64,000 nucleotides of DNA from an uncultured Ruminococcus sp. (GTDB taxonomy: Bacteria; Bacillota; Clostridia; Oscillospirales; Ruminococcaceae), in assembly GCA_947627625.1 (NCBI GenBank), contig CANQWR010000001.1:124001-188000 (forward strand), read 5' to 3'. The position numbers and the translations under genes are program-made. This document shows, piece after piece, positions 39,997 to 50,188 of this stretch (within the stretch, counting starts at the first letter, position 1; each line of letters opens with the position of its first letter). Below the pieces are notes generated by a model. That model was not told the DNA's origin, searched no databases, and was given only the letters and a program-made list of their open reading frames with translations.

Positions 39997-40179
39997 GTGA
40001 AAATTGATTTACCGCCTTTGAAAAACAGAATTTTCGGCTATATTCTGGGAGTTCTTATGTTTTTTACAGTCATGTTTTTTATGGATTTTCCGTTTTGGCT
40101 GAATATTTTTTTGACTGTTCTGAGTGCGGTACTGCTGACTTTTGCGACTGTTCCGGAAATCCGTTCAAAAAAAGCGTGA
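39997..40179 (+). CDS. Small membrane protein, uncharacterised
   Basis: 60 aa with two hydrophobic segments, first of a same-strand group of membrane ORFs. Confidence 0.5.
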   Translation: MKIDLPPLKNRIFGYILGVLMFFTVMFFMDFPFWLNIFLTVLSAVLLTFATVPEIRSKKA

Positions 40180-40294
40180 CGAGAATTTTGTCAAATAAAT
40201 TAAAAACGGGGAGTACTTCACAGACGAAAAGAGAATTTACAAATACTCGGAGTACAGCCGAAAACACGGTTTTAAGAGGGTCAAATCGAAGTCC

Positions 40295-40882
40295 ATGAGA
40301 GCAGATTTGAATAAAATATATTTCAAACCCGAGTCAATATTTTATATAATTTTGGGAACTTTTTTAGTTGCAGTCGCCGTTCTGTTTGAGCTTGAGGACG
40401 TTTTTGAGAAAATTTTCATAGCTTGCGGAGGAATCTTTTCTGTGATTTTTGGAATAAACAAAATAAGAAAGACTCCCGTGAGGAAATTTTTTGCCGAATA
40501 TTCGGGAAATATTGAAGATATAGAAAATTCCTATATGTATGGTGAAAAAATTTTTCACCGTGAGAAATTTTCAGACGAGTACAAATTTTGCGGTGTCAAT
40601 ATCGGGAAATATATAGTTATATATAAAAATAATAATATAAGTGCGTTTGAAATCGGCGATATTTCGCAGGTAAACCGCCGTATTCTGCGAAAAAAGTACT
40701 ACGGGAACGGCATTTACAATGGCATTCGTGACGAGTGGTATCTTGATATTTTTACCAATTCGGGAAAAAGATTTATCGTTCAGCTTGACGAATTTCAGAC
40801 GGAAATGCTCTATGAACGTCTCAAAATCCGCTATTCTGAGCCGAAAATCAGTCGGGAGACTATTTCTGAGTTCAGCACTTGA
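40295..40882 (+). CDS. Uncharacterised membrane protein, paralogue of the next ORF
   Basis: Two TM segments and cytoplasmic beta-rich domain IENSYMYGEKIFHREKFSDEYKFCGVNIGKYIVIYKNNNISAFEIGDISQVNRR. Confidence 0.75.
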   Translation: MRADLNKIYFKPESIFYIILGTFLVAVAVLFELEDVFEKIFIACGGIFSVIFGINKIRKTPVRKFFAEYSGNIEDIENSYMYGEKIFHREKFSDEYKFCGVNIGKYIVIYKNNNISAFEIGDISQVNRRILRKKYYGNGIYNGIRDEWYLDIFTNSGKRFIVQLDEFQTEMLYERLKIRYSEPKISRETISEFST

Positions 40883-40927
40883 CAATCTTCGGAAAATGTA
40901 GTATTATAGGTTCATGGGGGTGACGAG

Positions 40928-41830
40928 ATGCCCGACAGAAAAATTTTGTTTTGGACGGTCACGGCTTTCGGTGCAGGTGCATTTCTGCTGTGTTTTGTGT
41001 TCGGGGACGAAAAAATAGAGAAAATTTTCGGGATTGCGGTACCCCTTTTTGTGTTTCTGGCTTTTTTCAGAGAATACCGTGACGATAGAAAATCCGAGAA
41101 TATAAGGGAAAAAATTTCGGGCGGACTTGCTTTTGACACGGCAGTCCACCGTGAAAAGCAGATTCGCTATTCAATGGAACACCAATTTGAGCGTCCGAAC
41201 CCCAAGGGCACGGAGTACGATATGCTGAAACGCTGTCGGAATTTTCGGTCTCTCTCAAAATTTTTGCTGTGCCTTGCGTTCACTCTCGGGGAAATTTTTA
41301 TAATAATAAAAAATTTTATAAAAAAATTTTCGGACGGCGGTAATTCCGACAAAAATCTTCCCGTAATCGTGATCTGTGTACCTTTTTTCATGTTTGCAAC
41401 ATATATCTTTTTTCGGGAGTACACGGGTCTTGCGGTAAAAAAGTGGCTGAGGGAGAATGCGGATAGATTTCGGGAGCTTGAAATTTCCTACATGGGCGGA
41501 CAGATTCTGTCGTACAAGTCGGACTGTGTAAACCTCGGCAGGGAGCATATTTTTGTTATAAAAAACGGCAGATTGACAGTTGTCGACTATAATTCGGTGC
41601 AGTCCGTCACAAGGCTTGTGGAGCGGAAAAAGGAGTATATAGATTATATCTACACGGGCGACAGGTATGGACACTACGCCGTTATAAAGGTGTCGGACGG
41701 TTCTGAAATCAAAGTCCGCCTTGACTGTTATCAAGTCGGAATGTTCGTTGAGGAGTATATGAGAATTTCGGGGGTTTTTGCCGATAAGACCGACTACTCC
41801 GAAATTTCCGAGAACGATATAATTTGTTAA
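40928..41830 (+). CDS. Uncharacterised membrane protein, paralogue of the previous ORF
   Basis: Four hydrophobic segments and ELEISYMGGQILSYKSDCVNLGREHIFVIKNGRLTVVDYNSVQSVTR. Confidence 0.8.
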   Translation: MPDRKILFWTVTAFGAGAFLLCFVFGDEKIEKIFGIAVPLFVFLAFFREYRDDRKSENIREKISGGLAFDTAVHREKQIRYSMEHQFERPNPKGTEYDMLKRCRNFRSLSKFLLCLAFTLGEIFIIIKNFIKKFSDGGNSDKNLPVIVICVPFFMFATYIFFREYTGLAVKKWLRENADRFRELEISYMGGQILSYKSDCVNLGREHIFVIKNGRLTVVDYNSVQSVTRLVERKKEYIDYIYTGDRYGHYAVIKVSDGSEIKVRLDCYQVGMFVEEYMRISGVFADKTDYSEISENDIIC

Positions 41831-41913
41831 AATTATAATTTAATAAAATATATAAATATATATAATCAAAATATTAAAAATTATAAAAATATTAAAAACA
41901 AGGAGTAAATATT

Positions 41914-43131
41914 ATGACTATTTTTGAGGAACTCAAAAGGCGTGGACTTCTCGCACAGCTCACGGACGAAAAGGAAATTGAGGAGCTTATAAATTCGGGG
42001 AATGCCACTTTTTACATAGGTTTTGACCCGACTGCCGACTCTCTGCACGTTGGTCACTTCATGGCACTGTGTCTGATGAAGAGACTGCAAATGGCGGGAA
42101 ACAAGCCGATAGTGCTGCTTGGCGGAGGTACGGGAATGATTGGCGACCCGACGGGGAAGTCCGATATGCGTAAGATGATGACAAAGGAGACGATTCAGCA
42201 CAACGTTGACTGTTTTCTGAAACAGATGAGCAGGTTTATTGACTTCTCGGACGGAAAGGCGATTTCGGTGAACAATGCGGACTGGCTTCTTGACCTGAAC
42301 TATGTGGAGCTTCTGCGTGAAGTCGGACCGCATTTCACGGTGAACAGAATGCTGTCACATGAGTGTTACAAACAGCGTTGGGAAAAGGGCTTGACGTTTT
42401 TTGAGTTCAACTACATGATAATGCAGAGCTACGACTTCTACAGGCTTTTTCAGGATTACGGCTGTAATATGCAGTTTGGCGGTGACGACCAGTGGGCGAA
42501 TATGCTCGGCGGTACGGAGCTTATAAGGCGTAAACTCGGCAAGGACGCTTATGCTATGACTATAACTCTTCTGTTAAATTCGGAGGGCAGGAAGATGGGA
42601 AAGACCGAAAAGGGTGCGGTGTGGCTTGATGCGGAGAAAACAAGTCCCTATGAATTTTACCAGTACTGGAGGAATGTTGCGGATGCGGACGTTATAAAGT
42701 GCCTTAAAATGCTGACTTTTGTGCCGATTGAGGAAATTGAGGAGATGGAAAAGCACATGGAGGGTGCGGAGTTCAACAAGGCTAAGGAGCTGCTTGCGTT
42801 TGAGCTTACAAAACTCGTCCACGGTGAGGAAGAGGCTAAAAAGGCACAGGATTCCGCAAAGGCACTCTTTGGCGGAGTTGGTTCGGACGAGAATATGCCC
42901 GTGGCGGAGATAAGTTCGGAGGAACTTGAAAACGGTTCAATGGGACTAATCACTCTTCTTGTGAAGTCACAGCTTGCACCGTCCGCATCGGAGGCGAGGA
43001 GACTTATTCAACAGGGTGGAATTTCCGTTGACGGCGAAAAGATAACCGACCCGAAAGCACAGGTAAAACTTGACAAGGACGTTATAATCAAAAAGGGCAA
43101 AAAGGCGTTCAAGAAGATAGTTGTGAAGTAA
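41914..43131 (+). CDS. tyrS: Tyrosyl-tRNA synthetase
   Basis: [56 protein letters not shown]-terminal S4 domain. Confidence 0.97.
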   Translation: MTIFEELKRRGLLAQLTDEKEIEELINSGNATFYIGFDPTADSLHVGHFMALCLMKRLQMAGNKPIVLLGGGTGMIGDPTGKSDMRKMMTKETIQHNVDCFLKQMSRFIDFSDGKAISVNNADWLLDLNYVELLREVGPHFTVNRMLSHECYKQRWEKGLTFFEFNYMIMQSYDFYRLFQDYGCNMQFGGDDQWANMLGGTELIRRKLGKDAYAMTITLLLNSEGRKMGKTEKGAVWLDAEKTSPYEFYQYWRNVADADVIKCLKMLTFVPIEEIEEMEKHMEGAEFNKAKELLAFELTKLVHGEEEAKKAQDSAKALFGGVGSDENMPVAEISSEELENGSMGLITLLVKSQLAPSASEARRLIQQGGISVDGEKITDPKAQVKLDKDVIIKKGKKAFKKIVVK

Positions 43132-43212
43132 AAAAATGGGGCGGGGAGTCCTGTCCATTAAAATAATTAAGATTAAAATAAATAAAATAAAAAACAGAAA
43201 GGATTTTTTATC

Positions 43213-43758
43213 ATGATTTATGTATATCTTGCAAACGGATTCGAGGAGACAGAAGCTATTGCTCCCATTGACCTACTGAGGAGAAGCGGAAAAAAAGTCG
43301 TGACAGTCGGCATAGGCGACAACGTTGTGACAAGTTCACACGGCGTGACGGTTGTCACGGATACCATTGACAAAGAAGCTGTCCTCAGCGATGAGCTTGA
43401 GATGATAGTCCTCCCCGGAGGTATGCCGGGCACTCTCAATCTGGAGAAGTCCGAAATTGTGCAGTCCGCTATAGACTACTGTGTTGAGAACAACAAGTTC
43501 ATAGGTGCGATATGTGCAGCACCGTCAATACTTGGTCACAAAAATCTCTTGCAGGGCAAAAAAGCCGTCTGCTATGAGGGCTTTGAGGAACAGCTTCTTG
43601 GTGCGGAAGTTCTGAAAACTCCCGTTGCTGTTGACGGCAATATCGTAACCGCAAGGGGTGCGGGAGTTGCCGTGCAGTTTGGTCTTAAACTTGTGGAAGT
43701 ACTGATTTCAAAGCAGGAGAGTGAGAGACAGTTTGGTGCAATAATGTGTGAGAGATAA
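43213..43758 (+). CDS. DJ-1/PfpI family protein
   Basis: VYLANGFEETEAIAPIDLLRRSGKKVVTVGIG, VLPGGMPGTLNL, IGAICAAPSIL, TARGAGVAVQFGLKLVE. Confidence 0.93.
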   Translation: MIYVYLANGFEETEAIAPIDLLRRSGKKVVTVGIGDNVVTSSHGVTVVTDTIDKEAVLSDELEMIVLPGGMPGTLNLEKSEIVQSAIDYCVENNKFIGAICAAPSILGHKNLLQGKKAVCYEGFEEQLLGAEVLKTPVAVDGNIVTARGAGVAVQFGLKLVEVLISKQESERQFGAIMCER

Positions 43759-43760
43759 TT

Positions 43761-44342
43761 ATGGAAGATTTCGGCTTTGAGAAAAAAACTTTAAGAAAAA
43801 AATTTTCCCAAATACGTTTACAGGCAAAGACTCCCGAAAAAGATAACGCCATAGCGGAGAGACTTCTAACTGTTGAGAGACTTTTGAACGCCGAAACCGT
43901 ACTGCTGTATGCGTCTTTCAGGTCGGAGGTGGACACTCGGAATATTGCCGAAAATCTGATTCACAGAGACAAAAAAATTGCGTTTCCTGTGTGCGGTGAG
44001 GACGGTTTCATGACTTTTCACACTGTCTCGGATTTGTCACAGCTGAAAAAGAGTGAAATGGACATTCCCGAACCCGATATTTCCCTGCCACAGCCGAAAA
44101 TTGACAATAAAACGGTCTGCATTGTACCTGCCCTTGCCCTCACGGTTTCGGGTTTCCGTCTCGGCTACGGCGGCGGTTACTATGACAGATTTCTCGCAAA
44201 AAATCCCTGTGTGTTCACAGTCGCCCTTGCATATGAGGAGTCCGTGACAGATTCGCTCCCCGTCAGCGATTTTGACGTGAAAATAAATATGATTATAACA
44301 AATGAAAGGAAGATATACTGCAATGAGCAACGAACCAAATGA
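43761..44342 (+). CDS. 5-formyltetrahydrofolate cyclo-ligase
   Basis: LRKKFSQIRLQ, YASFRSEVDTRNI, VPALALTVSGFRLGYGGGYYDRFLA. Confidence 0.93.
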   Translation: MEDFGFEKKTLRKKFSQIRLQAKTPEKDNAIAERLLTVERLLNAETVLLYASFRSEVDTRNIAENLIHRDKKIAFPVCGEDGFMTFHTVSDLSQLKKSEMDIPEPDISLPQPKIDNKTVCIVPALALTVSGFRLGYGGGYYDRFLAKNPCVFTVALAYEESVTDSLPVSDFDVKINMIITNERKIYCNEQRTK

Positions 44343-45630
44343 GTATGCGGACGAACTCAATGAGTCGCCCGATACGGAATATACAGCTCCGTCTCAGCAG
44401 GAAAACCCTCCCGAGGAGTACTCCTCGGAGGAAATTCCCCCTGAACAGCAACCGATTTACAACAGCACTCCGCCTGCCTATCCACCTCCGCCACAGAGAC
44501 GGAGTACAGGAAATCGCAAAAAAAAGAAAAAGAAAAAACGCCGCAGCAGAGTACCCGGTATACTTATACTCACCACTTTTATATTTGGTGTGTCGATTAT
44601 ACTGTCACTTGTAATTATAGGTTACGGCAAGGATATGTTCGGCATCGGCAAGAGCGACAAAACTCACCTGATAATAATTCCCGAAAACGCCTCGACGGAG
44701 GAAGTGGCATCTATGCTCGAAACGGACGGAATTATAAAGTCCCCGAAATTTTTCTCACTCTTCACAAGGCTCAGAAACAACGACAAGCCCTATATATCGG
44801 GTGAACACTTCATAAGACCCAATATGGCTTATGAGACTATAATAAATGAACTCACGACCATTGAGGAGGAGGAGATAAACGAATCCGTGGAAGTCACATT
44901 CCCCGAAGGCATAACGCTTATAGACGCTGCAAAGGAACTTGAGGAGAACGGTGTCTGCTCCGCTGATGATTTCCTGTTCTACTTCAATTCGGGCGGTTTT
45001 GGTTACGATTTTGAGAGCAGACTGCCGACAGACCAGTCTATCAAATTCATGCGTATGGAGGGCTACCTCTTCCCCGATACCTACTACTTCTATCTGGATA
45101 TGGATCCCGAACAGGTCTGCCAGAAAATTTACATGAACTTCAATGACAAGATGACTGAGGGTAGACTTGAAAAGCTCGACAACCTCGGAATAAGTCTTGA
45201 TGAGATGATTACGCTTGCATCTGTCGTACAGAAAGAGGCTGCCACAACAGGTACTATGACACTTGTTGCCTCTGTTTTCTGGAATCGTCTGAGAAATGCA
45301 GACGTGTTCCCGCTCTTGCAGTCCGACCCGACTTCAAACTATGCAAATGACGTTGTCAGACCCAATATGGAAGTCGTTGACGAGACTATTGTCAATTCGT
45401 ACGACACATACAAGAGCCCGGGTCTGCCACCCGGTGCAATATGCAACCCCGGAATTGAGGCTATTGATGCAGTCCTTGATGACTACCAGTCCAACTACTT
45501 CTACTTCATCGCAAATATCAACACGGGTGTCACGCTCTTTGCCGAGACTCTTGAGGAACACTATGCAAATGAGGAAAAAATAAATCAGGAGTACGCAGCC
45601 GAAAGTGACGGTGCAGGAGAAGGGGAGTAA
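44323..45630 (+). CDS. mltG: Endolytic transglycosylase
   Basis: Single TM after a Lys/Arg-rich cytoplasmic tail; LASVVQKEAATTGTMTLVASVFWNRLRNADVFPLLQSDPT, YDTYKSPGLPPGAICNPGIEAIDAVL. Confidence 0.93.
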   Translation: MSNEPNEYADELNESPDTEYTAPSQQENPPEEYSSEEIPPEQQPIYNSTPPAYPPPPQRRSTGNRKKKKKKKRRSRVPGILILTTFIFGVSIILSLVIIGYGKDMFGIGKSDKTHLIIIPENASTEEVASMLETDGIIKSPKFFSLFTRLRNNDKPYISGEHFIRPNMAYETIINELTTIEEEEINESVEVTFPEGITLIDAAKELEENGVCSADDFLFYFNSGGFGYDFESRLPTDQSIKFMRMEGYLFPDTYYFYLDMDPEQVCQKIYMNFNDKMTEGRLEKLDNLGISLDEMITLASVVQKEAATTGTMTLVASVFWNRLRNADVFPLLQSDPTSNYANDVVRPNMEVVDETIVNSYDTYKSPGLPPGAICNPGIEAIDAVLDDYQSNYFYFIANINTGVTLFAETLEEHYANEEKINQEYAAESDGAGEGE

Positions 45631-45663
45631 TTCCCGAAAATTATTGAAATTATTGTGAATTTG

Positions 45664-45694
45664 TCAGCCGTAAGCTAAAAAAGCTCACGGCTGA
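45664..45694. repeat. Intergenic hairpin between mltG and U32 peptidase gene
   Basis: TCAGCCGTAAGCT-aaaaa-AGCTCACGGCTGA, 13 bp with one mismatch; no T tract. Confidence 0.7.
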
Positions 45695-45717
45695 TATTCT
45701 CAGAGAGGAGTTTTTTT

Positions 45718-46944
45718 ATGATTTGTAACAAACTCGAAGTCCTTGCACCCGTCGGGGATATGGAACGTCTCGACTCCGCTTTGCAGTACGGTGCGGACGC
45801 TGTTTACCTCGGACGGAAACAGTTCGGTATGCGTTCAGCTCCTGCAAATTTTGACTTTGAAAATCTTTGTACAGCCGTTGAAAAGTCGCACAAAAAAAGT
45901 GTAAAAGTCTACCTGACCTGCAATACCCTCCCCAGAAATAACGAAATTCCGCAGTTTGAAAAATTTGTCCGTGAAGCAGTCGAGGCGGGAGTTGACGCAC
46001 TCATATGTGCCGACATAGGTCTCATGACTTTAATTAAAAAATTTGCTCCCGATATGGAAATACACATCTCCACCCAGACGGGAATTGTTAATTACGCCAC
46101 AGCCCGTGAACTTTTCAACATGGGTGCAAAGAGAGTTGTCCTTGCAAGGGAACTGTCCCTTGACGAAATTTCCGAAATAAGAGCTAAAACAAGTCCCGAA
46201 CTTGAAATAGAGTGCTTTGTACACGGTGCAATGTGTGTCTCGTTCTCAGGGAGGTGTCTGCTGTCACAGTACCTTGTGAACCGTGACGCAAATCACGGGG
46301 AGTGTGCACAGCCTTGCAGGTGGGGGTACTACCTCATGGAGGAAAAGCGTCCGGGACAGTATTTCCCCATATTTGAGGACGAGAGGGGTACTTTTATCCT
46401 GAACGCAAAAGACCTCTGCATGATTGAACACATTGACAAGCTTGCACGGGCAGGCGTGGACAGTCTCAAAATAGAGGGGCGTGCGAAGTCCGCATACTAT
46501 GTGACGGTCGTGACAAACGCCTACAGAATGGCGGTGGACGAGTACTACAAAAATCCCGAAAATTTTACCCTCCCCGACTGGATTCGTGAGGAGGTTTTCA
46601 AAGTGAGCCACAGGCAGTACTGCAGCGGCTTTTTCTTTGGAGTGCCTGAAAATTCCCAGTATTACGAGAACAGCGGTTACATAAGAAATTATGACGTTGT
46701 CGCTGTTGTGGACGGCTTTGAAAACGGTTCTGTGTACTGCACTCAGCGGAACAGGTTCTTTGCGGGGGATACGGTTGAAATTCTCTCACCCTCCGAAAAA
46801 CCTGTCGAGATTAAAATAGACAGGCTTTTTGACGAGGAGGGTCGGGAGATTGAGACCGCAAACCACGCTATGATGCGGTTTTCTTTTAAGTCCGACAAAA
46901 GTTTCCCCGCAGGAAGTGTCATAAGAAAAAATCTTGAACAGTAA
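45718..46944 (+). CDS. Peptidase U32 family protein
   Basis: LEVLAPVGDMERLDSALQYGADAVYLGRKQFGMRS, HGAMCVSFSGRCLLSQYLVNRDANHGECAQPCRWGY, SLKIEGRAKSAYYV. Confidence 0.94.
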   Translation: MICNKLEVLAPVGDMERLDSALQYGADAVYLGRKQFGMRSAPANFDFENLCTAVEKSHKKSVKVYLTCNTLPRNNEIPQFEKFVREAVEAGVDALICADIGLMTLIKKFAPDMEIHISTQTGIVNYATARELFNMGAKRVVLARELSLDEISEIRAKTSPELEIECFVHGAMCVSFSGRCLLSQYLVNRDANHGECAQPCRWGYYLMEEKRPGQYFPIFEDERGTFILNAKDLCMIEHIDKLARAGVDSLKIEGRAKSAYYVTVVTNAYRMAVDEYYKNPENFTLPDWIREEVFKVSHRQYCSGFFFGVPENSQYYENSGYIRNYDVVAVVDGFENGSVYCTQRNRFFAGDTVEILSPSEKPVEIKIDRLFDEEGREIETANHAMMRFSFKSDKSFPAGSVIRKNLEQ

Positions 46945-46987
46945 AATAATAATAATAATAATAATAATTAAATAAAAAATAAAAAAT

Positions 46988-47022
46988 AAAAAATCCCCGT
47001 TTTCAAAAATCGGGGATTTTTC
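46988..47022. terminator. Bidirectional terminator between U32 peptidase and thyX genes
   Basis: AAAATCCCCG-loop-CGGGGATTTT with flanking A/T runs between convergent genes. Confidence 0.85.
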
Positions 47023-47034
47023 GTCATATTTACT

Positions 47035-47796
47035 TCAAGACCTGTATTTTTTCCTGACTTCACAAATTTTTCCGCAGGTTCTGTTTCCCTCGGGACAAGT
47101 GCCGTCCGAAACGCAGGAGGGTCCCGCATATCTGAAAATATCGGGGGCGGTCTCCATGCAGAGTTTGAGCATCTCGTCGGCGACAGCGTGAATCTCCCAC
47201 TGTGCCCTGTTACAGCATCTCAGCCTGAAAAAATTAAACAGTGAGCGGACGTTCATTGTGACTATTATTTTGGTCTCACAGGCATTCGGGAGCAGAAAAC
47301 GAGCGTCTTCAATGGCGAGTTTGCGTGCCTTTGAGTTTGCAGTTTTTTCGTCCGCACCCTCCGACAGCAGTCTCTCCCTGTGTTTTTCGGTGAGAATATC
47401 GGCAATTTCGGAGTAGCCGTCCGCAATATTTGCGATAATTTTATCGTACTTTTCCCTTGCGTCGGGAGTGCCCAGAATTTCGGGCGGTGTTATATACTCA
47501 AAACTGTCCCTCTCGTCCACATAACGCTGACTTTTTTGTGAATAGGAGGCAATTCTGTGGCGGACAAGCTGGTGGGAACAGGCTCTTGATATGCCCTCAA
47601 TGCCGAAAGTAAAGCTGACGTGTTCGAGAACGCTCTCATGACCGACGGAGATAAGCATATTTATAAAATCCCTGATTTTTTCGGGCGTGAGGGAATCACG
47701 TATATCGGATATATCGCTGTCGGAGTAGCAGAGTTTTGCGGAAGAAGCTATGAGCTTTTCGGGTTCGGGCGTGTGTGAAATCAGAATGACTTTCAT
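47035..47796 (-). CDS. thyX: Flavin-dependent thymidylate synthase
   Basis: HESVLEHVSFTFGIEGISRACSHQLVRHRIASYSQKSQRYV, NVRSLFNFFRLRCCNRAQWEI. Confidence 0.95.
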   Translation of the reverse strand: MKVILISHTPEPEKLIASSAKLCYSDSDISDIRDSLTPEKIRDFINMLISVGHESVLEHVSFTFGIEGISRACSHQLVRHRIASYSQKSQRYVDERDSFEYITPPEILGTPDAREKYDKIIANIADGYSEIADILTEKHRERLLSEGADEKTANSKARKLAIEDARFLLPNACETKIIVTMNVRSLFNFFRLRCCNRAQWEIHAVADEMLKLCMETAPDIFRYAGPSCVSDGTCPEGNRTCGKICEVRKKYRS

Positions 47797-47983
47797 AATG
47801 TCTCCTCCAAAAAAATTCTATAGTACAATCATACACTTTTATTTTAACATTTTTCGGCGGATAAGTCAAGGAAAAAAACAGATATTTATTTCTGAAAAAA
47901 ATTCTCTCTTCCTATGGACAAACCGAAAAAAAAGTAGTATAATAATATGGTATCTGAAATTTTTACAAAATCGGAGGAATATT

Positions 47984-49234
47984 ATGATGAAAATGAAAAA
48001 GTTAAAAAAGATTTCCGCACTTCTCACGTCCTTTACTCTTGCGTCCACGATGTTCGGCTGTACGCCCACAATAGGAAGCGGTACGCAGGAAGCTATGAAT
48101 GCGGAGAATTACAGTGTCAGAGCGGGAATTTTCATTTACTACACATTGCAGGCTTATAATGACGCTGTTTCCGTACTTCAGGAGCAGGGAGTGGAGTCGC
48201 CCACTCTTGACGACGTGAAAAAAGCCCGTATAGACGAGGTGGACTCCTCGGACTGGATACAGAACAAGGCTACGGAGTACTGTCAGCAGTACCTCTCCAT
48301 ACTCAAAGAGGCTGACAATGTGGGCATAGTCCTCACTGATGAGGAGCTTGAAGAGGCTGAGTCGATGGGAAATTACTACTACAGCATGAACACTCTCTAT
48401 GACGAAAACGGCATAGGTGAGCAGACCATGAAAGAGATAGCGGAAAGTACCTACAAAGAGGAGGACATTTTCAAGTATTACTACGGCTTTGACGGTGAAA
48501 GGGGCTGTACGGAGGAGGAACTCAAAGACTACTTTGACGAGAACTTTGCGAGAGTAAAGTATTTCACAATTGATCTGACAAATGACGAGGGCGAACTTGT
48601 GGACGAAGACCAGCAGAGGGAACTCCGCAAGAAAGCCGAGGACTACGCAAAGCAGATAAACAAGAAGTCCAATGAGATGGACAAGATGTGGGAAGTCGAC
48701 AAAGTGAGTGAAGACTATGACGAGTATAAAGAATCCCTTGTGACGACGACTGCCGCAGAGGGTGAGGAGTCCGAGACAACAACTACCACCACTGTCGAGA
48801 CAGAGGAGGAGACCGAGACCACTACAACAGACCCCTATGCAAACGAAAATCTCATACAGAAACAGACTACCACAGTAGCGAGTGATGAGAGTGAAGAGAC
48901 ACAGACTACAACGACAGAGGACGATGCCGCGAGAGCAAGCCGTGAGTTCAACGAGTATGTGTTCAATGAACTCCCGCTTGACGAGGCACAGGTTTACGAC
49001 TATGACGAGGACACTATATATGTAATAGTCAGGGGAGACCTCAGAGAGCGTATGACAGAGGACGACTATTGGTCACAGGACTACATCGACCAGCTCTTGC
49101 AGTTGCGTTATTATGACGAATTTTCGGACTATATGCAGGGACTTGCCGACCAGATAGTGATAGACAAAAACAATGCGTCTTACAGGAGATATGCACCGTT
49201 CAAGCTGAAACTTGAATCAGAGGAGTCTCAATAA
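47984..49234 (+). CDS. Lipoprotein, PrsA/SurA-like foldase with Thr/Glu low-complexity insert
   Basis: Signal/lipobox STMFGC; SurA-like helical region; insert ESETTTTTTVETEEETETTTTDPY. ATG after GGAGGA; track start runs into thyX. Confidence 0.7.
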   Translation: MMKMKKLKKISALLTSFTLASTMFGCTPTIGSGTQEAMNAENYSVRAGIFIYYTLQAYNDAVSVLQEQGVESPTLDDVKKARIDEVDSSDWIQNKATEYCQQYLSILKEADNVGIVLTDEELEEAESMGNYYYSMNTLYDENGIGEQTMKEIAESTYKEEDIFKYYYGFDGERGCTEEELKDYFDENFARVKYFTIDLTNDEGELVDEDQQRELRKKAEDYAKQINKKSNEMDKMWEVDKVSEDYDEYKESLVTTTAAEGEESETTTTTTVETEEETETTTTDPYANENLIQKQTTTVASDESEETQTTTTEDDAARASREFNEYVFNELPLDEAQVYDYDEDTIYVIVRGDLRERMTEDDYWSQDYIDQLLQLRYYDEFSDYMQGLADQIVIDKNNASYRRYAPFKLKLESEESQ

Positions 49235-49276
49235 TATTAAATAAATAAAATAATAATAATAAATAAAAATATAAAC

Positions 49277-49309
49277 AAAAAGCTGTTGCACGTCAGCAAC
49301 AGCTTTTTT
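49277..49309. terminator. Bidirectional terminator (PrsA-like gene and the 6S-like RNA)
   Basis: AAAAGCTGTTGC-acgtca-GCAACAGCTTTT, flanked by A and T runs. Confidence 0.85.
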
Positions 49310-49349
49310 ATTTATGCGACAGAACTTAAATCAAGTCAAAAAAATAAAA

Positions 49350-49542
49350 ATAAACATCCGCCTTGCCGTCATATAGACTATAAAACCCGCACGAAGCAGG
49401 TGGGTATCTGCCCATGTGTTTCACGCTCCCTTCGTCCGAAAAACGGGAGGTCTGCAATCTGCACACGGAGCAACATTCCCTAATAAAATGTGTTGGATTA
49501 TAAAAACTATAATTACCCGAACAAGGCAGATATTTATTTTGT
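49350..49542 (-). ncRNA. ssrS: Probable 6S RNA
   Basis: Minus strand: TTGATT-17-TATAAT promoter; perfect 10-bp closing helix ATCTGCCTTG / CAAGGCGGAT; internal AACACATTTTATTAGGGAATGTTGCTCC...GGGAGCGTGAAACACATGGGCAGATACCCACCTGC...GCGGG, resembling Firmicutes 6S; terminator downstream. Confidence 0.68.
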
Positions 49543-49548
49543 GATTAT

Positions 49549-49577
49549 ATTATATCACACAAATTTTGAAAAATCAA
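49549..49577 (-). promoter_or_regulatory. Promoter of the 6S-like RNA
   Basis: Minus strand TTGATT - 17 nt - TATAAT, just upstream of the closing helix. Confidence 0.8.
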
Positions 49578-49660
49578 GTGTTTTTGTACAATTTTCCGAA
49601 AAAATTTTTTGCGTACGAAATTTCCGTGAACGGGGGAAATTTTTATGTAAAAAAATTTTC

Positions 49661-49984
49661 TCAGAAGTCGTCCTCGTACATCGACTCCCACTCCGCAAGG
49701 GTGGAGGAAAATTTTTCGTGTTCAAGAAAAGCCTCGTAGACCTCGTTGAACTCGTCATCATCTTCAATGGAGTCAAAAAACTCCACGCCGTCCTCCTCGA
49801 CGGCTTTCAGAATGACAATTCCGCCCTCGTCAAAGATAAAATTCTCGTCCTCCTCGGAAATTATGAAGGCGAAATACTGTTCACCGCCCAACTCCATAGT
49901 GTCGATAAGTTCAAAGCACCTCTTGACACCGTGCTCGTCGACAAGTTCCATAAGTTCGGGGGTGTATTCGTTCATTTCAGACAT
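49661..49984 (-). CDS. DUF1292 family protein (YrzB-like)
   Basis: ITLxDEDG-type acidic protein: MELVDEHGVKRCFELIDTMELGGEQYFAFIISEEDENFIFDEGGIVILKAVEEDG. Confidence 0.8.
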   Translation of the reverse strand: MSEMNEYTPELMELVDEHGVKRCFELIDTMELGGEQYFAFIISEEDENFIFDEGGIVILKAVEEDGVEFFDSIEDDDEFNEVYEAFLEHEKFSSTLAEWESMYEDDF

Positions 49985-50188
49985 ATTCAAACTCCAATCC
50001 GGCAAAAGCCATGTTATATTTCTGATTATACAACTTTTTTTCGGAAAAATCAAGTGGAAAGTTCAGTAATTACGGCAATATTTTACCGCTTTGGAACGTA
50101 AATATGTTGAAACTGCACAATAAATAGTCTCGAATTTGTGAAAGTGTACAAAATATACTTAAATTCGGAATTTTTTTGAAAAATACTA

